This document shows positions 39,660 through 48,480 of a stretch of DNA of 64,000 nt, piece after piece. The first letter of the stretch is position 1. Every line of letters starts with the position of its first letter. Position numbers and translations under genes: made by a program. The notes below the pieces were generated by a model, which ran no database searches, was not told the DNA's origin, and was given only the letters and a program-made list of their open reading frames with translations. Source of the DNA: Thermoleophilia bacterium SCSIO 60948 (GTDB lineage: Bacteria > Actinomycetota > Thermoleophilia > Solirubrobacterales > 70-9); contig CP053031.1 in assembly GCA_021496505.1 (NCBI GenBank), positions 2,596,001-2,660,000 of the forward strand, read 5' to 3'.

Positions 39660-40567
39660 GCCACATGAAGCTCGCCTACTGGCCCGGCTGCGTTTCGCGC
39701 GGCTTCACCCCCGAGCTCCACGGATCGATGGCGCTCGTGGCCGACGAGCTCGACATCGAGCTCGTCACGCTCGACCGTGCCTCGTGCACCGGAGCCGGCG
39801 TCATCGCCGAGCACAACCAGGAGCTCGCCGACACGCTGAACGCGCGGACGTTCGCGCTCGCCCAGGAGACCGGGCTGGCGATGATGAACATCTGCTCGAC
39901 CTGCCAGGGCGCGCAGTCGGAGTGCCAGCAGCGCCTCGACGCCGACTCGAAGTACCGCGCCCACATCAACGAGGCGCTCGCCGACGAGGGGATCTCCTAC
40001 GAGAAGGGCAAGGCGGGGTTCGAGAACAAGAACTTCCTCTGGGTCCTGGTCGAGGACTACGGCCTCGATCGTCTGCGCTCGCTCGTCAAGCGACCGCTGA
40101 CCGGGCTCAAGGTCGGGCCGTTCTACGGCTGCTACGTGATCCGCCCGCGCCACCGGATCGGCTACGAGGAACACCCCGAGCGCGACCTCTACCTCGAGTA
40201 CGTGATCGAGGCGCTCGGCGGCGAGGTCGTGGAGTACGACGGCGCCCGCAAGTGCTGCGGTTTCCCGGTCATCACCATGAACCGGGACACCTCGCTGCGT
40301 CAGGCCGGAACCCACATCGGCGACGGCCTCGACTCGGGCGCCGACTGCCTGGTCACCCCGTGCCCGCTCTGCCACCTCAACCTCGACATGCAGCAGCCCG
40401 AGGCGGCGAAGGTCGTCAACCGCGAGCTCGGCCTCGCCGTCCTGCACCTGCCGCAGCTCGTCGGGCTCGCGCTGGGCTTCGAGCCCAAGCAGCTCGGAAT
40501 GGGCAAGCACATCGCCTCGACGAAGTGGGTCGAGTCGCGGCTCGAGCCGGTCGGCGCCGCGGCCTGA
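39656..40567 (+). CDS. HdrB/SdhE-like CCG-domain subunit of succinate dehydrogenase
   Basis: 303 residues with two cysteine-rich CCG halves, as in heterodisulfide reductase subunit B and SdhE. The second half has Cys159, the pair Cys200-201 (RKCCGFP), and CPLC (236, 239). The first has Cys12, Cys44, Cys80 and Cys83, but the CC pair is reduced to SC (ASCTGAG). Such subunits bind noncubane [4Fe-4S] clusters and anchor E-type succinate dehydrogenases to the membrane without heme. No membrane-spanning helices are seen. It directly follows the iron-sulfur subunit. Confidence 0.87.
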   Translation: MSHMKLAYWPGCVSRGFTPELHGSMALVADELDIELVTLDRASCTGAGVIAEHNQELADTLNARTFALAQETGLAMMNICSTCQGAQSECQQRLDADSKYRAHINEALADEGISYEKGKAGFENKNFLWVLVEDYGLDRLRSLVKRPLTGLKVGPFYGCYVIRPRHRIGYEEHPERDLYLEYVIEALGGEVVEYDGARKCCGFPVITMNRDTSLRQAGTHIGDGLDSGADCLVTPCPLCHLNLDMQQPEAAKVVNRELGLAVLHLPQLVGLALGFEPKQLGMGKHIASTKWVESRLEPVGAAA

Positions 40568-40589
40568 GCGCCGCTAGCCTGACGCGCCG

Positions 40590-40787
40590 ATGAGCGATCA
40601 GTCCGAAGACCAGCGCCAGGAGAACCTCGAGAAGGCCGAGGAGGAGCTGCTCAAGCCCTCGGCCGAGATCGAGCAGAACATCCTCTTCGGTCGCATCGAC
40701 GATGCGGTCCGTCTCTACGCCAAGCAGGCGGGGATCGACGAGGACGCGGCACGCGCCGTCGTCGAGCGGCTCGAGCGCGAGCTCTAG
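40590..40787 (+). CDS. Small acidic hypothetical protein
   Basis: 65 residues, not recognised. It is highly charged and helical (QRQENLEKAEEELLKPSAEIEQNILF) and ends in AARAVVERLEREL. It follows the SdhE-like gene by 23 nt and may be co-transcribed. Its stop shares a CTAG with the convergent large membrane protein. The GC3 pattern supports coding. Confidence 0.6.
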   Translation: MSDQSEDQRQENLEKAEEELLKPSAEIEQNILFGRIDDAVRLYAKQAGIDEDAARAVVERLEREL

Positions 40788-43228
40788 CGCCCCGAGCCCA
40801 GGACCTGCGGCGTCGCACTGAGCGGCGCCGTCCAATCGACGTACTCGGAGCCGCCGCGCGAGCACAGATCGCCCGGCGTCTCGGCTTGGCTCGCGGCGCC
40901 CGGTCCGGGGGCCACGAGCGGGTCGTCGACCTCGCCCGTCCGGGTGGCCGCCAGCGCCCCGAGGTGAGCGACCGACTCGGCGCCGAGCAGGCGACCGGCG
41001 AGCGGCGGATCGGCGACATCGGCCGTGATCGTGACGGTGGCGGGCTCGTCGAGGACGATCCTGCCCGCCGGCCAGTACGGCGAGACGCCGCGGTAGTCGA
41101 GGTTGGCCGGGATCGTCTGCTCGAAGCCCGGCGCGCTCAGCGTGAGCGGCCGGGTCGCGTCGTAGGCCAGGGAGAGATCCCAGGAGCCGGCGCCCAGCTC
41201 GATCTCGATCGTGGACGCTGACCCCGAGCGCGGCTCGGCGTCCGGGCTCCAGGACGAGGCCGGCGCGAGGACCGGCCGCTCGGCGAACACCGTCGCGATC
41301 CGATTGCCCGTCTCGCCCTCGAGCCGCAGCGGGCTCTCGCATCCGACCTCGGCGCCCGGCTCGGGACCGACCTCGGCCGGCCGGCGCTCGCCGGGCGACT
41401 CGCCGGCGCGCCAGAGCACGTAGGAGTCGGTGACCACCTCGGGCCGGTAGCCCGGCGGCGGGCCGCTCGCGTAGGAGGCTCGGGTCGTGAGCACGAACGG
41501 GAACCGCGCGAGCGTCCGGGCATCGACCGAGTCGAAGTCGAACTTCGAGCCGACCTGCTCGATGTCGAAGTTCGGCTCGACGAAGTAGGGGTCGTAGTAG
41601 TTGCGCACGTGCGTGTAGGGCTCGGACCCACGGAGCTCCCAGAGGACGAAGTTGTCGCGCCCGAGGAACAGCAGCCGCTGCCCCTGGACGACGGGGCGGA
41701 TCTGCGCCAGCTCGTCGGCGTGCGTGGTCGGGCCGACCGGCGCCTGGCGAAGGACGAGCAGCGTCGAGCCCGCGGCGGCGAGGGCGTAGAGCGCTGCCAG
41801 CAGCGCGAGGGCGAGCGGCGCCCGGCGGCCGGCCGCAGCGCCCGAGCCCTCGCCGGAGCGGCCATCGCGGGGCGTCAGGAGTCCGCCGAACGTGACCAGC
41901 GCGATCGTCGGCGCCGCGACGGCGAGCGCCTTCGCGCTCGTGTAGACGGTGCCCAAACCACGCGCCGCGAGGTAGACGACCGCCGCCGCGGCGAGCGCGG
42001 CGAGGAGGGCGGGGCCATGGCGCCGGGTCCAGCGAGCGAGCCCGAGCCCGAAGGCGGCCAGTCCGAGCAGGCCGCCGGCATAGAAGACGAGCGCCGGCAG
42101 GCCCGAGGCACCGGCGGCGAGCCGGAACTCGCCGCTCGGCCAGACGCCGAACGCCTCGAGCGGCGAGATGTGACCCCGCAGGTTGCCGAGCCCACCCTCG
42201 TTCGCGCGGTCGGGGTCGAGGGCGCGGAAGTCGGCGAAGTCGATCAGGCGCCCGACATCGGCGAGCACGAGCGCGGCGAAGACGCCGGCGGCGAGCCCGA
42301 CCGGGAGCGCGGCCGCCCGCACCTGGCTCCCGATTTCGCGACCCGCACGAACTCCGCCGACGACGCTGATGGCGATCCAGACCGCCGCGGTCAGACCGAG
42401 CCAGACGAGGCCGGGGAAGCTGTAGACGAACAGCGTGCCCCCGGCGATGACCGCCGCGGGCACGTATCGCCCCGCCGCCGCCTGCCCCTCCGAGAGCGGC
42501 CGAGCGACCGCGACGGCGAACGCGAGCACGAACAGGCCCATCGCCGGCTCCTTGAAGGCCTCCTGGGCGAGGTAGGCCGCGGCGAGGTAGGGAACCGAGA
42601 CGAGCACCGAGGCGACGACGCGTGCCGGTGTGGGAAGCCCGCGCAGGAGGCCGAATGCGCCGATCGCCAGCAGCACGGTGAGCGAGGAGTTGAAACCGGC
42701 GAAGACCTTCACCGTGCTCGCGTCGAGCAGCCAGGCGATCGCCGCGACGAGGGCGTGCGGGCCGAGCGGATAGCCCTGTCCGACCAGCACCGGCTCGGGC
42801 TCGAATCCCTCCCGGATCCAGTCGGCGAGCAGCAGGTGCGAGGCCATGTCGTCGTTGACCAGCCCGACGCCGAGGATCCCTACGGCTCCAGCGGCGATGA
42901 ACGGCACCGCGGCGGCGAAGAAGGCGAGCGCCCCGGTCAGCACACCGGGTCCCAGCGGCAGTGCGGCGGCGCGCTCGCGCGCCGGTGCGGGGCCGAGCGC
43001 CACGACGGTCGTCGCCGCCGTCAGCACCAGCCCGATCAGGACGACGGCGATGAACGCCTCGCCGCCACCGATGTCGCGGACGAGTCCCGCCGCCACGAGC
43101 AGCGCGGCGAGGCCGACCGCACCGCTCAGAGGATCGGAGGCGCGCCTGCCGCAGAGCACCTGGACCGCGCCGCCGACGACGAAGGACGCACCGACCACGA
43201 GGGCCGCGGATACGAGGTAGGCGATCAC
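40784..43228 (-). CDS. Large polytopic membrane protein, GT-C-like
   Basis: 814 residues. The first 475 or so hold about 12 hydrophobic helices, including a loop with NDDMASHLLLADWI and YPLGPHAL, recalling GT-C membrane glycosyltransferases, in which an acidic pair sits in the first outer loop. The C-terminal half is a soluble, mostly beta domain outside the membrane (VRNYYDPYF, PFVLTTRASY). The start is GTG 43228. No donor or acceptor can be named. It stands apart from its neighbours and ends tail-to-tail with the 65-residue gene. Confidence 0.75.
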   Translation of the reverse strand: MIAYLVSAALVVGASFVVGGAVQVLCGRRASDPLSGAVGLAALLVAAGLVRDIGGGEAFIAVVLIGLVLTAATTVVALGPAPARERAAALPLGPGVLTGALAFFAAAVPFIAAGAVGILGVGLVNDDMASHLLLADWIREGFEPEPVLVGQGYPLGPHALVAAIAWLLDASTVKVFAGFNSSLTVLLAIGAFGLLRGLPTPARVVASVLVSVPYLAAAYLAQEAFKEPAMGLFVLAFAVAVARPLSEGQAAAGRYVPAAVIAGGTLFVYSFPGLVWLGLTAAVWIAISVVGGVRAGREIGSQVRAAALPVGLAAGVFAALVLADVGRLIDFADFRALDPDRANEGGLGNLRGHISPLEAFGVWPSGEFRLAAGASGLPALVFYAGGLLGLAAFGLGLARWTRRHGPALLAALAAAAVVYLAARGLGTVYTSAKALAVAAPTIALVTFGGLLTPRDGRSGEGSGAAAGRRAPLALALLAALYALAAAGSTLLVLRQAPVGPTTHADELAQIRPVVQGQRLLFLGRDNFVLWELRGSEPYTHVRNYYDPYFVEPNFDIEQVGSKFDFDSVDARTLARFPFVLTTRASYASGPPPGYRPEVVTDSYVLWRAGESPGERRPAEVGPEPGAEVGCESPLRLEGETGNRIATVFAERPVLAPASSWSPDAEPRSGSASTIEIELGAGSWDLSLAYDATRPLTLSAPGFEQTIPANLDYRGVSPYWPAGRIVLDEPATVTITADVADPPLAGRLLGAESVAHLGALAATRTGEVDDPLVAPGPGAASQAETPGDLCSRGGSEYVDWTAPLSATPQVLGSGR

Positions 43229-43250
43229 GAGCCGCCGAACGCTAGATCAT

Positions 43251-43278
43251 CCGGGGGCGCCGAACGGCGCCGCCCGGA
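43251..43278 (-). terminator. Hairpin after the lipoprotein gene
   Basis: A GC-rich inverted repeat of about 11 pairs with one bulge and a 4 nt loop lies just past the stop (43287) of the minus-strand lipoprotein gene and before the next gene start at 43228. Confidence 0.6.
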
Positions 43279-43286
43279 CGCGGAGC

Positions 43287-43604
43287 TCAGCCGCCCTCGG
43301 GCTGGAGCACCTCGGCCTCGTAGCCACCCTCGGAGTCGGTGATCTCGACCCGGACCGGGAGCTCGTCGCCGTTCGGAGCGGTGAGCGTGCACTCGAAGGT
43401 GTTGCCCTCCTCGTTCTCCTCGTCCGACGGGCAGTCGACCGAGATGTCCTCGGGCTCGACACCGCCCTGCGGCGCGAGCTGCTCGGCGAGGCTGTCCTGG
43501 AGCTCGTCCTGGTCGATCGAGCCGCAGGCGGCCAGCCCGAGCGTCGAGGCCACCGCGATGCAGGCCAGGGTGCGGGCGCCACGCCGGCGCGGGTCGAGCT
43601 TCAT
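43287..43604 (-). CDS. DUF4333-like lipoprotein
   Basis: 105 residues. A lipoprotein signal ends in LAAC with Cys27. The mature part has VDCPSDEENEEGNTFECTLTAP and PVRVEITDSEGGYEAEVL, typical of the DUF4333 fold (a small extracellular domain with a Cys pair). AGGAGAG lies 9 nt upstream of ATG 43604. It is attached to the outer leaflet of the membrane; function unknown. It follows asd on the same strand by 38 nt. Confidence 0.8.
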   Translation of the reverse strand: MKLDPRRRGARTLACIAVASTLGLAACGSIDQDELQDSLAEQLAPQGGVEPEDISVDCPSDEENEEGNTFECTLTAPNGDELPVRVEITDSEGGYEAEVLQPEGG

Positions 43605-43641
43605 GTCCGTCGTCTCTCCTCGAATTCGGGGTTTGTTTCGG

Positions 43642-44685
43642 TCAGGCGGCGAGCGACCCGGCGGCCGGGACGCGGACGAGATCGCGCTCGCGAAGCAGCT
43701 CCGCGACCTGGACGGCGTTGAGCGCCGCACCCTTTCGCAGGTTGTCGCCGACGACCCAGAGGTTCAGCGTCCGCTCCTCGGAGGGATCGCGGCGGATCCG
43801 CCCGGCGAGAACCTCGTCGCGGCCCGCGGCGTCGAGGGCGAGCGGGTAGACCGCGTCGCCCGGCGAGTCGACCACGACGACGCCCGGCGCCGCCGCGAGC
43901 AGTTCGCGGCACTCCTCGGGCGCGAGGTCACGGCTCGTGCGCAGGTTGATCGACTCGGAGTGCCCGGCGAGCACCGGGACGCGGACGCAGGTGGCTGAGA
44001 TCGAGAGCTCGTCGCCGGCGCCGAGGATCTTGCGCGTCTCGGCCATCACCTTGCGCTCCTCGGTCGTGTAGTCGTCCCCGTCCTTGAACGACTCGACCTG
44101 CGGGATCACGTTCATCGCCAACTGGTGCGGATAGACCTCGGGAGCATCGATCGGTTCGCGGTTGGCGATGTGCCCGATCTGGGACTCGAGCTCGGCGATC
44201 GCGCGGCGCCCGGTGCCCGACGCCGACTGATAGCTCGACATGACGAGCCGCTCGATCCCCGCCGCGCGATGGATCGGCGCGAGCGCGACGAGCATCACCA
44301 TCGTCGTGCAGTTCGGGTTGGCGACGATCCCCTCGTGGCCGGCGGCCGCGTCCGGGTTGACCTCGCTGACGACGAGCGGCACCCGCTCGTGCATCCGCCA
44401 GTAGCTCGTGTTGTCGACGACGACAGCCCCGGCGGCGACGAACTTCGGCGCCCACTCGGCCGAGACCGACCCGCCGGCCGAGCTCAGCACGATGTCGAGC
44501 CCCCCGATCGACTCCTCGGTCAGCTCGACGACCTCGACCTGCTCGCCCGCGAAGTCGACCTTCGAGCCCGCCGAGCGAGCCGAGGCGAGCGGGCGCAGCT
44601 CGTCGACGGGGAACTCGCGCTCGGCGAGGATCTCGAGCAGCGTCTGGCCGACGGCTCCGGTCGCGCCGAGGACCCCGACCCTCAT
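43642..44685 (-). CDS. asd: Aspartate-semialdehyde dehydrogenase
   Basis: 347 residues. It reduces beta-aspartyl phosphate to aspartate semialdehyde with NADPH. The NADP loop is GATGAVG (7-13), the catalytic Cys is Cys126 in NPNCTT, and the proton-shuttle His is in VPVLAGHSES. Substrate arginine and Gln segments (YQSASGTGRRA) are conserved. ATG 44685 overlaps lysC's stop as ATGA, giving a lysC-asd operon for lysine, threonine, methionine and diaminopimelate. Confidence 0.96.
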   Translation of the reverse strand: MRVGVLGATGAVGQTLLEILAEREFPVDELRPLASARSAGSKVDFAGEQVEVVELTEESIGGLDIVLSSAGGSVSAEWAPKFVAAGAVVVDNTSYWRMHERVPLVVSEVNPDAAAGHEGIVANPNCTTMVMLVALAPIHRAAGIERLVMSSYQSASGTGRRAIAELESQIGHIANREPIDAPEVYPHQLAMNVIPQVESFKDGDDYTTEERKVMAETRKILGAGDELSISATCVRVPVLAGHSESINLRTSRDLAPEECRELLAAAPGVVVVDSPGDAVYPLALDAAGRDEVLAGRIRRDPSEERTLNLWVVGDNLRKGAALNAVQVAELLRERDLVRVPAAGSLAA

Positions 44686-45956
44686 GAGCGCACCCGCGGG
44701 CGGTGCTCGTCGCCGGCCGGATCCTCGCGGCGCACGTCGTCCGCGCCGAGCTCGAAGGCCTGGTGGAGCGCGCGAACCGCGTCCTCGACCCGGGCCGCCT
44801 CGATGACGCACGAGATCTTGATCGGCGACGTCGAGATCATCTCGATGTTGATCCCCTCGCGGCCGAGGACCTCGAAGGTCCGCGCCGCGACGCCCGGATG
44901 CGAGCGCATGCCGGCGCCGACGATCGAGACCTTGCCGATGTGCTCGTCTGTGGAGATCGACTCGGCGACGTCGATCGCGCGGATCGCCTCGACGGCGGCG
45001 GCGAGGTCGTCGGAGCCGACCGTGAACGAGAGATCGGCGCTGCGCTCGGTGTCGATCGGCTCGTTCTGGAGGATCAGGTCGACGTTCACGTTCGCAGCCG
45101 CGAGGGCGCCGAAGACCTGACCGGCGATGCCGGGCTGGTTTCGAACGCTCTCGAGCGTCACCCGCGCCTCCTCCGTCGAGTGGGTGACTGCGGTGACGAG
45201 CGGGCGTTCCAAGGTCTCTTCCTCTCCGAGCACGAACGTTCCCGCGCCCTCATCGAACGAGCTTCTGCAGTGGATCCGGACTCCGTGGTTGCGCGCGTAC
45301 TCGACCGAGCGCAGCTGCAGGACCTTCGCCCCGGAGGATGCCATCTCGAGCATCTCCTCGAACGAGACGACGCCGAGCTTGCGGGCGTCGGGGACGATCC
45401 TGGGGTCGGCCGAGAAGACCCCGGCGACGTCGGTGTAGATCTCGCAGACCGACGCGCCGAGCGCCGCCGCGATCGCGACCGCGGTGGTGTCCGAGCCGCC
45501 GCGACCGAGCGTCGTGACGTCCCGGCTCTGCGAGGAGACGCCCTGGAACCCGGCGACCAGCACGATCTTTCCGTCGTCGAGCGCCTCGCGGATCCGGTCG
45601 CCGCGCACGTCGATGATCTTGGCCTTCGTGTGCGAGGAGTCGGTGACGATGCCCGCCTGCGAGCCGGTCAGCGAGATCGCCTCGTGACCCATGTCGCCGA
45701 TCGCCATCGCCGCCAGGGCGCACGAGATCCGCTCACCCGTCGACAGCAGCATGTCCATCTCGCGAGCCGTCGGGCGGTCGGAGATCTCATAGGCCTGGCG
45801 GACCAGGTCGTCGGTCGTCTTACCGCGTGCGGAGAGCACGGCGACGACCCGCTTCCCGGCCTCGCGGGCGGCAACGATCCGCCGCGCGGCCCGCTTGATG
45901 TCCTCGGGCCCGGCGACGGAGGTTCCGCCGAACTTCATCGCGATCGTCTCGGTCAT
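44682..45956 (-). CDS. lysC: Aspartokinase
   Basis: 424 residues. The kinase domain starts KFGGTSVAG (8-16) and has the GRGGSDTTAVAIAAAL phosphate and aspartate site, and two C-terminal ACT domains (about 265-330 and 345-405; VSIVGAGMRSHPGV) for feedback by lysine and threonine. The first enzyme of the aspartate family pathway. I placed the start at ATG 45956; a second in-frame ATG lies six codons later. The upstream open frame is a shadow of the divergent GH3 gene. Only 64 nt separate the two starts. Confidence 0.95.
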   Translation of the reverse strand: MTETIAMKFGGTSVAGPEDIKRAARRIVAAREAGKRVVAVLSARGKTTDDLVRQAYEISDRPTAREMDMLLSTGERISCALAAMAIGDMGHEAISLTGSQAGIVTDSSHTKAKIIDVRGDRIREALDDGKIVLVAGFQGVSSQSRDVTTLGRGGSDTTAVAIAAALGASVCEIYTDVAGVFSADPRIVPDARKLGVVSFEEMLEMASSGAKVLQLRSVEYARNHGVRIHCRSSFDEGAGTFVLGEEETLERPLVTAVTHSTEEARVTLESVRNQPGIAGQVFGALAAANVNVDLILQNEPIDTERSADLSFTVGSDDLAAAVEAIRAIDVAESISTDEHIGKVSIVGAGMRSHPGVAARTFEVLGREGINIEMISTSPIKISCVIEAARVEDAVRALHQAFELGADDVRREDPAGDEHRPRVRS

Positions 45957-46020
45957 CGGCTCGGGCGAGGATAGGGATCCAGCCCGGGCGCGCTGCCCGA
46001 GGCCGTACGATCGCGCGCTG

Positions 46021-47454
46021 ATGGGTGAGGACGAGCGGGAGAGCGCCGGCGCGGAGGCGAACGAGGGACGGCGGCGCCGGCGACCGTCGCGGCGGGTCGT
46101 GCTCGGCCTCGCGCTCGCCCTGACGCTGATCGCGGCCGCGCTGGTCCTGATCCTCACCGACGGCGAGGGCGAGGTCTGCTGCGCTCCGGACCCGACGACG
46201 TCCGCGGGATCGGCCGGCGGCGAGCCGGGTGGTGGACCGGTCGGCGAGGTCGAGGGGCTCGACCGGACGGAGCAGATCGACCAGGTTCTGCTCATCGGGT
46301 TCGAGGGCTCGAAGGTCGACGGCGACATCCTCGACGTGGCCTCGGAGCGCGCGCTCGGCGGCGTCCTGATCGGCTCGGAGAACTGGGACGACGCGAGCGC
46401 CGGGCGCAAGCTCGTCTCCGGCCTCGAGAAGGTCGCGCTCGACTCCGGCGACGTGCCGCCGCCGCTGATCGTGACCGCGCAGGAAGGCGGGGTCCACCGC
46501 GCCCTCGACGACCTGCCCCCCGAGGCGACCCAGACCCAGATCGCCGACGAGGGAGACCCCGACGCCGTGGTCGAGTGGGCCGAGGGCGCGGCGAAGGAGC
46601 TCAAGGCGTCCGGGTTCGACCTCGACCTGTTCCCGATCGCCGACGTCGCGACGCTCGACAGCCCGCTCGGCGACCGCGTCTTCTCGGACTCGACCCGGCT
46701 CGTCGAGGAGCTGACCGTCGAGGCGATCGAGGGCTGCGAGGAGGCGGATCTCCTGTGCGCTCCGGCCCACTTCCCCGGGCTCGGCGCCGCGGCGGGCGAC
46801 ACCGACGCCGCCCCCTCCGGGGTCTCGCTCGACGAGCGCACGCTCAAGGCGCGCGATCTGACGCCGTTCAGGTCGGCGTTCGAAACGGGGGCTCCGGCGG
46901 TCGTCGTCTCGCTCGCCTTCTACAGCGCGATCGACGGCACGACCCCCGCCGCGCTCAGCAGGCCGATAACGACCGACCTGCTGCGCCGCGACCTCGGGTT
47001 CAAGGGCGCGGCGATCACCGACGACCTCAGCGCGGGTGCGATCCGCGGCTCCTACGACCCCGGTGAGGCCGCGGTGCGGGCGCTCGACGCGGGCGCCGAC
47101 ATGGTCCAGATCTCCGACCCCGATGAGGCCGAGGCGGCGCGCAGGGCGATCGAGAAGGCGCTCGACGAGGGCGACCTCTCGCCAGACCGGCTCGCCGAGG
47201 CCGTCGAGCGAGTGCTCGAGCTCAAGCGCGATGCGGGCCTGATCGAGGACGAGCCGGAGGAGTCCGACCGAGCCGGCGACTCGGGTGGCGACGGCGGCTC
47301 GGGCGGGGAGGGCGGCGGCGACCGCGGAAAGGGCGACTCCGGCGCGAGAAGCGAGGGGAGCGCCACCGAGGGCGCGGGCGGCTCAAACGATGGCGACTCA
47401 GACGCCACAGCGGAGGACTCGGGCTCCGAGGACAGGGGTTCGGGCCGCGAGTAG
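46021..47454 (+). CDS. Divergent GH3-family (NagZ-like) protein, membrane anchored
   Basis: 477 residues. An Arg-rich cytoplasmic start and one membrane anchor (30-46) lead to a GH3 TIM barrel like beta-N-acetylhexosaminidase NagZ. TAQEGGVHR (153-160), AHFPGLG (249-255) and GFKGAAITDDL (Asp334 or 335, nucleophile position) mark the fold. However, the usual D of DQEGG is Ala, the Lys of KHFPGHG is Ala, its second His is Leu254, and the dyad His of the DSH loop is missing. A 55-residue Gly/Ser/Asp tail follows. It may be inactive or have another substrate. Confidence 0.8.
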   Translation: MGEDERESAGAEANEGRRRRRPSRRVVLGLALALTLIAAALVLILTDGEGEVCCAPDPTTSAGSAGGEPGGGPVGEVEGLDRTEQIDQVLLIGFEGSKVDGDILDVASERALGGVLIGSENWDDASAGRKLVSGLEKVALDSGDVPPPLIVTAQEGGVHRALDDLPPEATQTQIADEGDPDAVVEWAEGAAKELKASGFDLDLFPIADVATLDSPLGDRVFSDSTRLVEELTVEAIEGCEEADLLCAPAHFPGLGAAAGDTDAAPSGVSLDERTLKARDLTPFRSAFETGAPAVVVSLAFYSAIDGTTPAALSRPITTDLLRRDLGFKGAAITDDLSAGAIRGSYDPGEAAVRALDAGADMVQISDPDEAEAARRAIEKALDEGDLSPDRLAEAVERVLELKRDAGLIEDEPEESDRAGDSGGDGGSGGEGGGDRGKGDSGARSEGSATEGAGGSNDGDSDATAEDSGSEDRGSGRE

Positions 47455-47559
47455 ACGCGCCTCGCCCCGAGGCGGCGGCGTCGCGCTCGCCACCCGGAAC
47501 CACGGCGCGGGTGCGGTTGGCGGCGAGGGGACCGGGTCTGGGCGGTGGTTGCTGGTCGC

Positions 47560-47730
47560 CGTCGTCGGGGTTCTCAGGCCTACGGACCGACAACCCCCGA
47601 CCGCGGCTCGAGCGCCAGGTGCCGTCGTCGGGGTTGACCGTCGTATGGCCTGACAACCCCGACGGCGACGCGACCGCTGCTAGCCGTCGTCGGGGTTGAC
47701 CGCCGTATGGCCTGACAACCCCGACGGCGG
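47560..47730. repeat. Three tandem ~62 bp hairpin units
   Basis: The 435 nt between 47454 and 47890 hold no gene but three imperfect tandem copies starting at about 47560, 47623 and 47685 (period 63 and 62). Each has a CGTCGGGGTT arm and an AACCCCGACG arm around a 19-20 nt loop containing ATGGCCTGAC (copies 2 and 3). Arms are at 47626-47635/47655-47664 and 47688-47697/47717-47726; copy 1 is more diverged. The rest of the gap is unremarkable. Confidence 0.8.
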
Positions 47731-47858
47731 TGCCTCCCCAATCCGCCCACCAAGCCGCGCCGGGTCTCCCTCCCTTCGCCGCCTCGGCCACTCCGCCCGC
47801 AGACGATCCACGCGGAGTGAGCCAGATCCACACGTCTACCTACCTCACCTAGCACGCG

Positions 47859-47879
47859 GATACATCCTTGTGATATATC
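47859..47879 (+). promoter_or_regulatory. Candidate PadR operator over the -10 region
   Basis: An 8-5-8 dyad GATACATC-N5-GATATATC (7 of 8 paired positions) ends 10 nt before the ATG of padR. The second arm includes a -10-like TATATC. With no Shine-Dalgarno, the transcript is probably leaderless. The position suits autorepression. Confidence 0.5.
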
Positions 47880-47889
47880 TTCCCGCTAC

Positions 47890-48480
47890 ATGGCGGAGAG
47901 CGAGAGCACCCCACGCGAGTACGAGGCCGGACCGACGACGCCCGTCGTACTCGGGATCCTGTCCTGGTCCGACAACTCGGGTTACGAGATCAAGCGGATC
48001 GCCGACGAGTCGGCCCGGTTCATCTGGGCCGTCTCCTACGGGCAGATCTACCCCGAGCTCAAGCGGCTCGCCGCCGCCGGGCTCGTCGAGAGCCACGAGG
48101 ACCCCTCGGGCGGTCGCCGTCGCGTGGTCCACACGATCACCGCCGCCGGGCGCGACTGGCTCGAGGGCTGGCTCGCCGAGACGCCCGACGTCTTCGAGAT
48201 GCGAGACGACGCGATCCTGCGGCTGCTGTTCTCGGGTCTGGCGCCGCAGACCGCTCCGAACGCCCTGGTGGCCAAGCGCGAATCACACCTCGCCGCCAAA
48301 CGACAGCTCGAATCGATGGAGGCCTCCGGCAAGCCGTCGGGCATGGCCCTGGTCGCACTGCGGTGCGGCGTGCGCATGCACGGATCGATGGCCGACTGGT
48401 GCGACGAGACGATCGCCGCGCTCGAGTCGGGCGAGCTCGGACCGCACATCACCCCCAGGACCTCCGAGGAGGCAGCATGA
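47890..48480 (+). CDS. PadR family transcriptional regulator
   Basis: 196 residues. The N-terminal winged helix (TPVVLGILSWSDNSGYEIKRI, with the recognition region SYGQIYPELKRLAAAGLVE) is typical of PadR, and the C-terminal helices (95-180) form the dimerisation domain. It probably represses its own promoter and the co-transcribed MMPL transporter and responds to a drug or lipid ligand. Its stop overlaps the transporter start as ATGA. Confidence 0.9.
   Translation: MAESESTPREYEAGPTTPVVLGILSWSDNSGYEIKRIADESARFIWAVSYGQIYPELKRLAAAGLVESHEDPSGGRRRVVHTITAAGRDWLEGWLAETPDVFEMRDDAILRLLFSGLAPQTAPNALVAKRESHLAAKRQLESMEASGKPSGMALVALRCGVRMHGSMADWCDETIAALESGELGPHITPRTSEEAA

Noticed and set aside
44682-46847. 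Aspartokinase with about 300 extra N-terminal residues
   Set aside because: The extra part is Ser/Pro/Arg-rich and antisense to the GH3 gene; the kinase starts normally at 45956.
47560-47730. Possible CRISPR array
   Set aside because: Only three units, each a long internal hairpin, with no unique spacers and no cas genes nearby.
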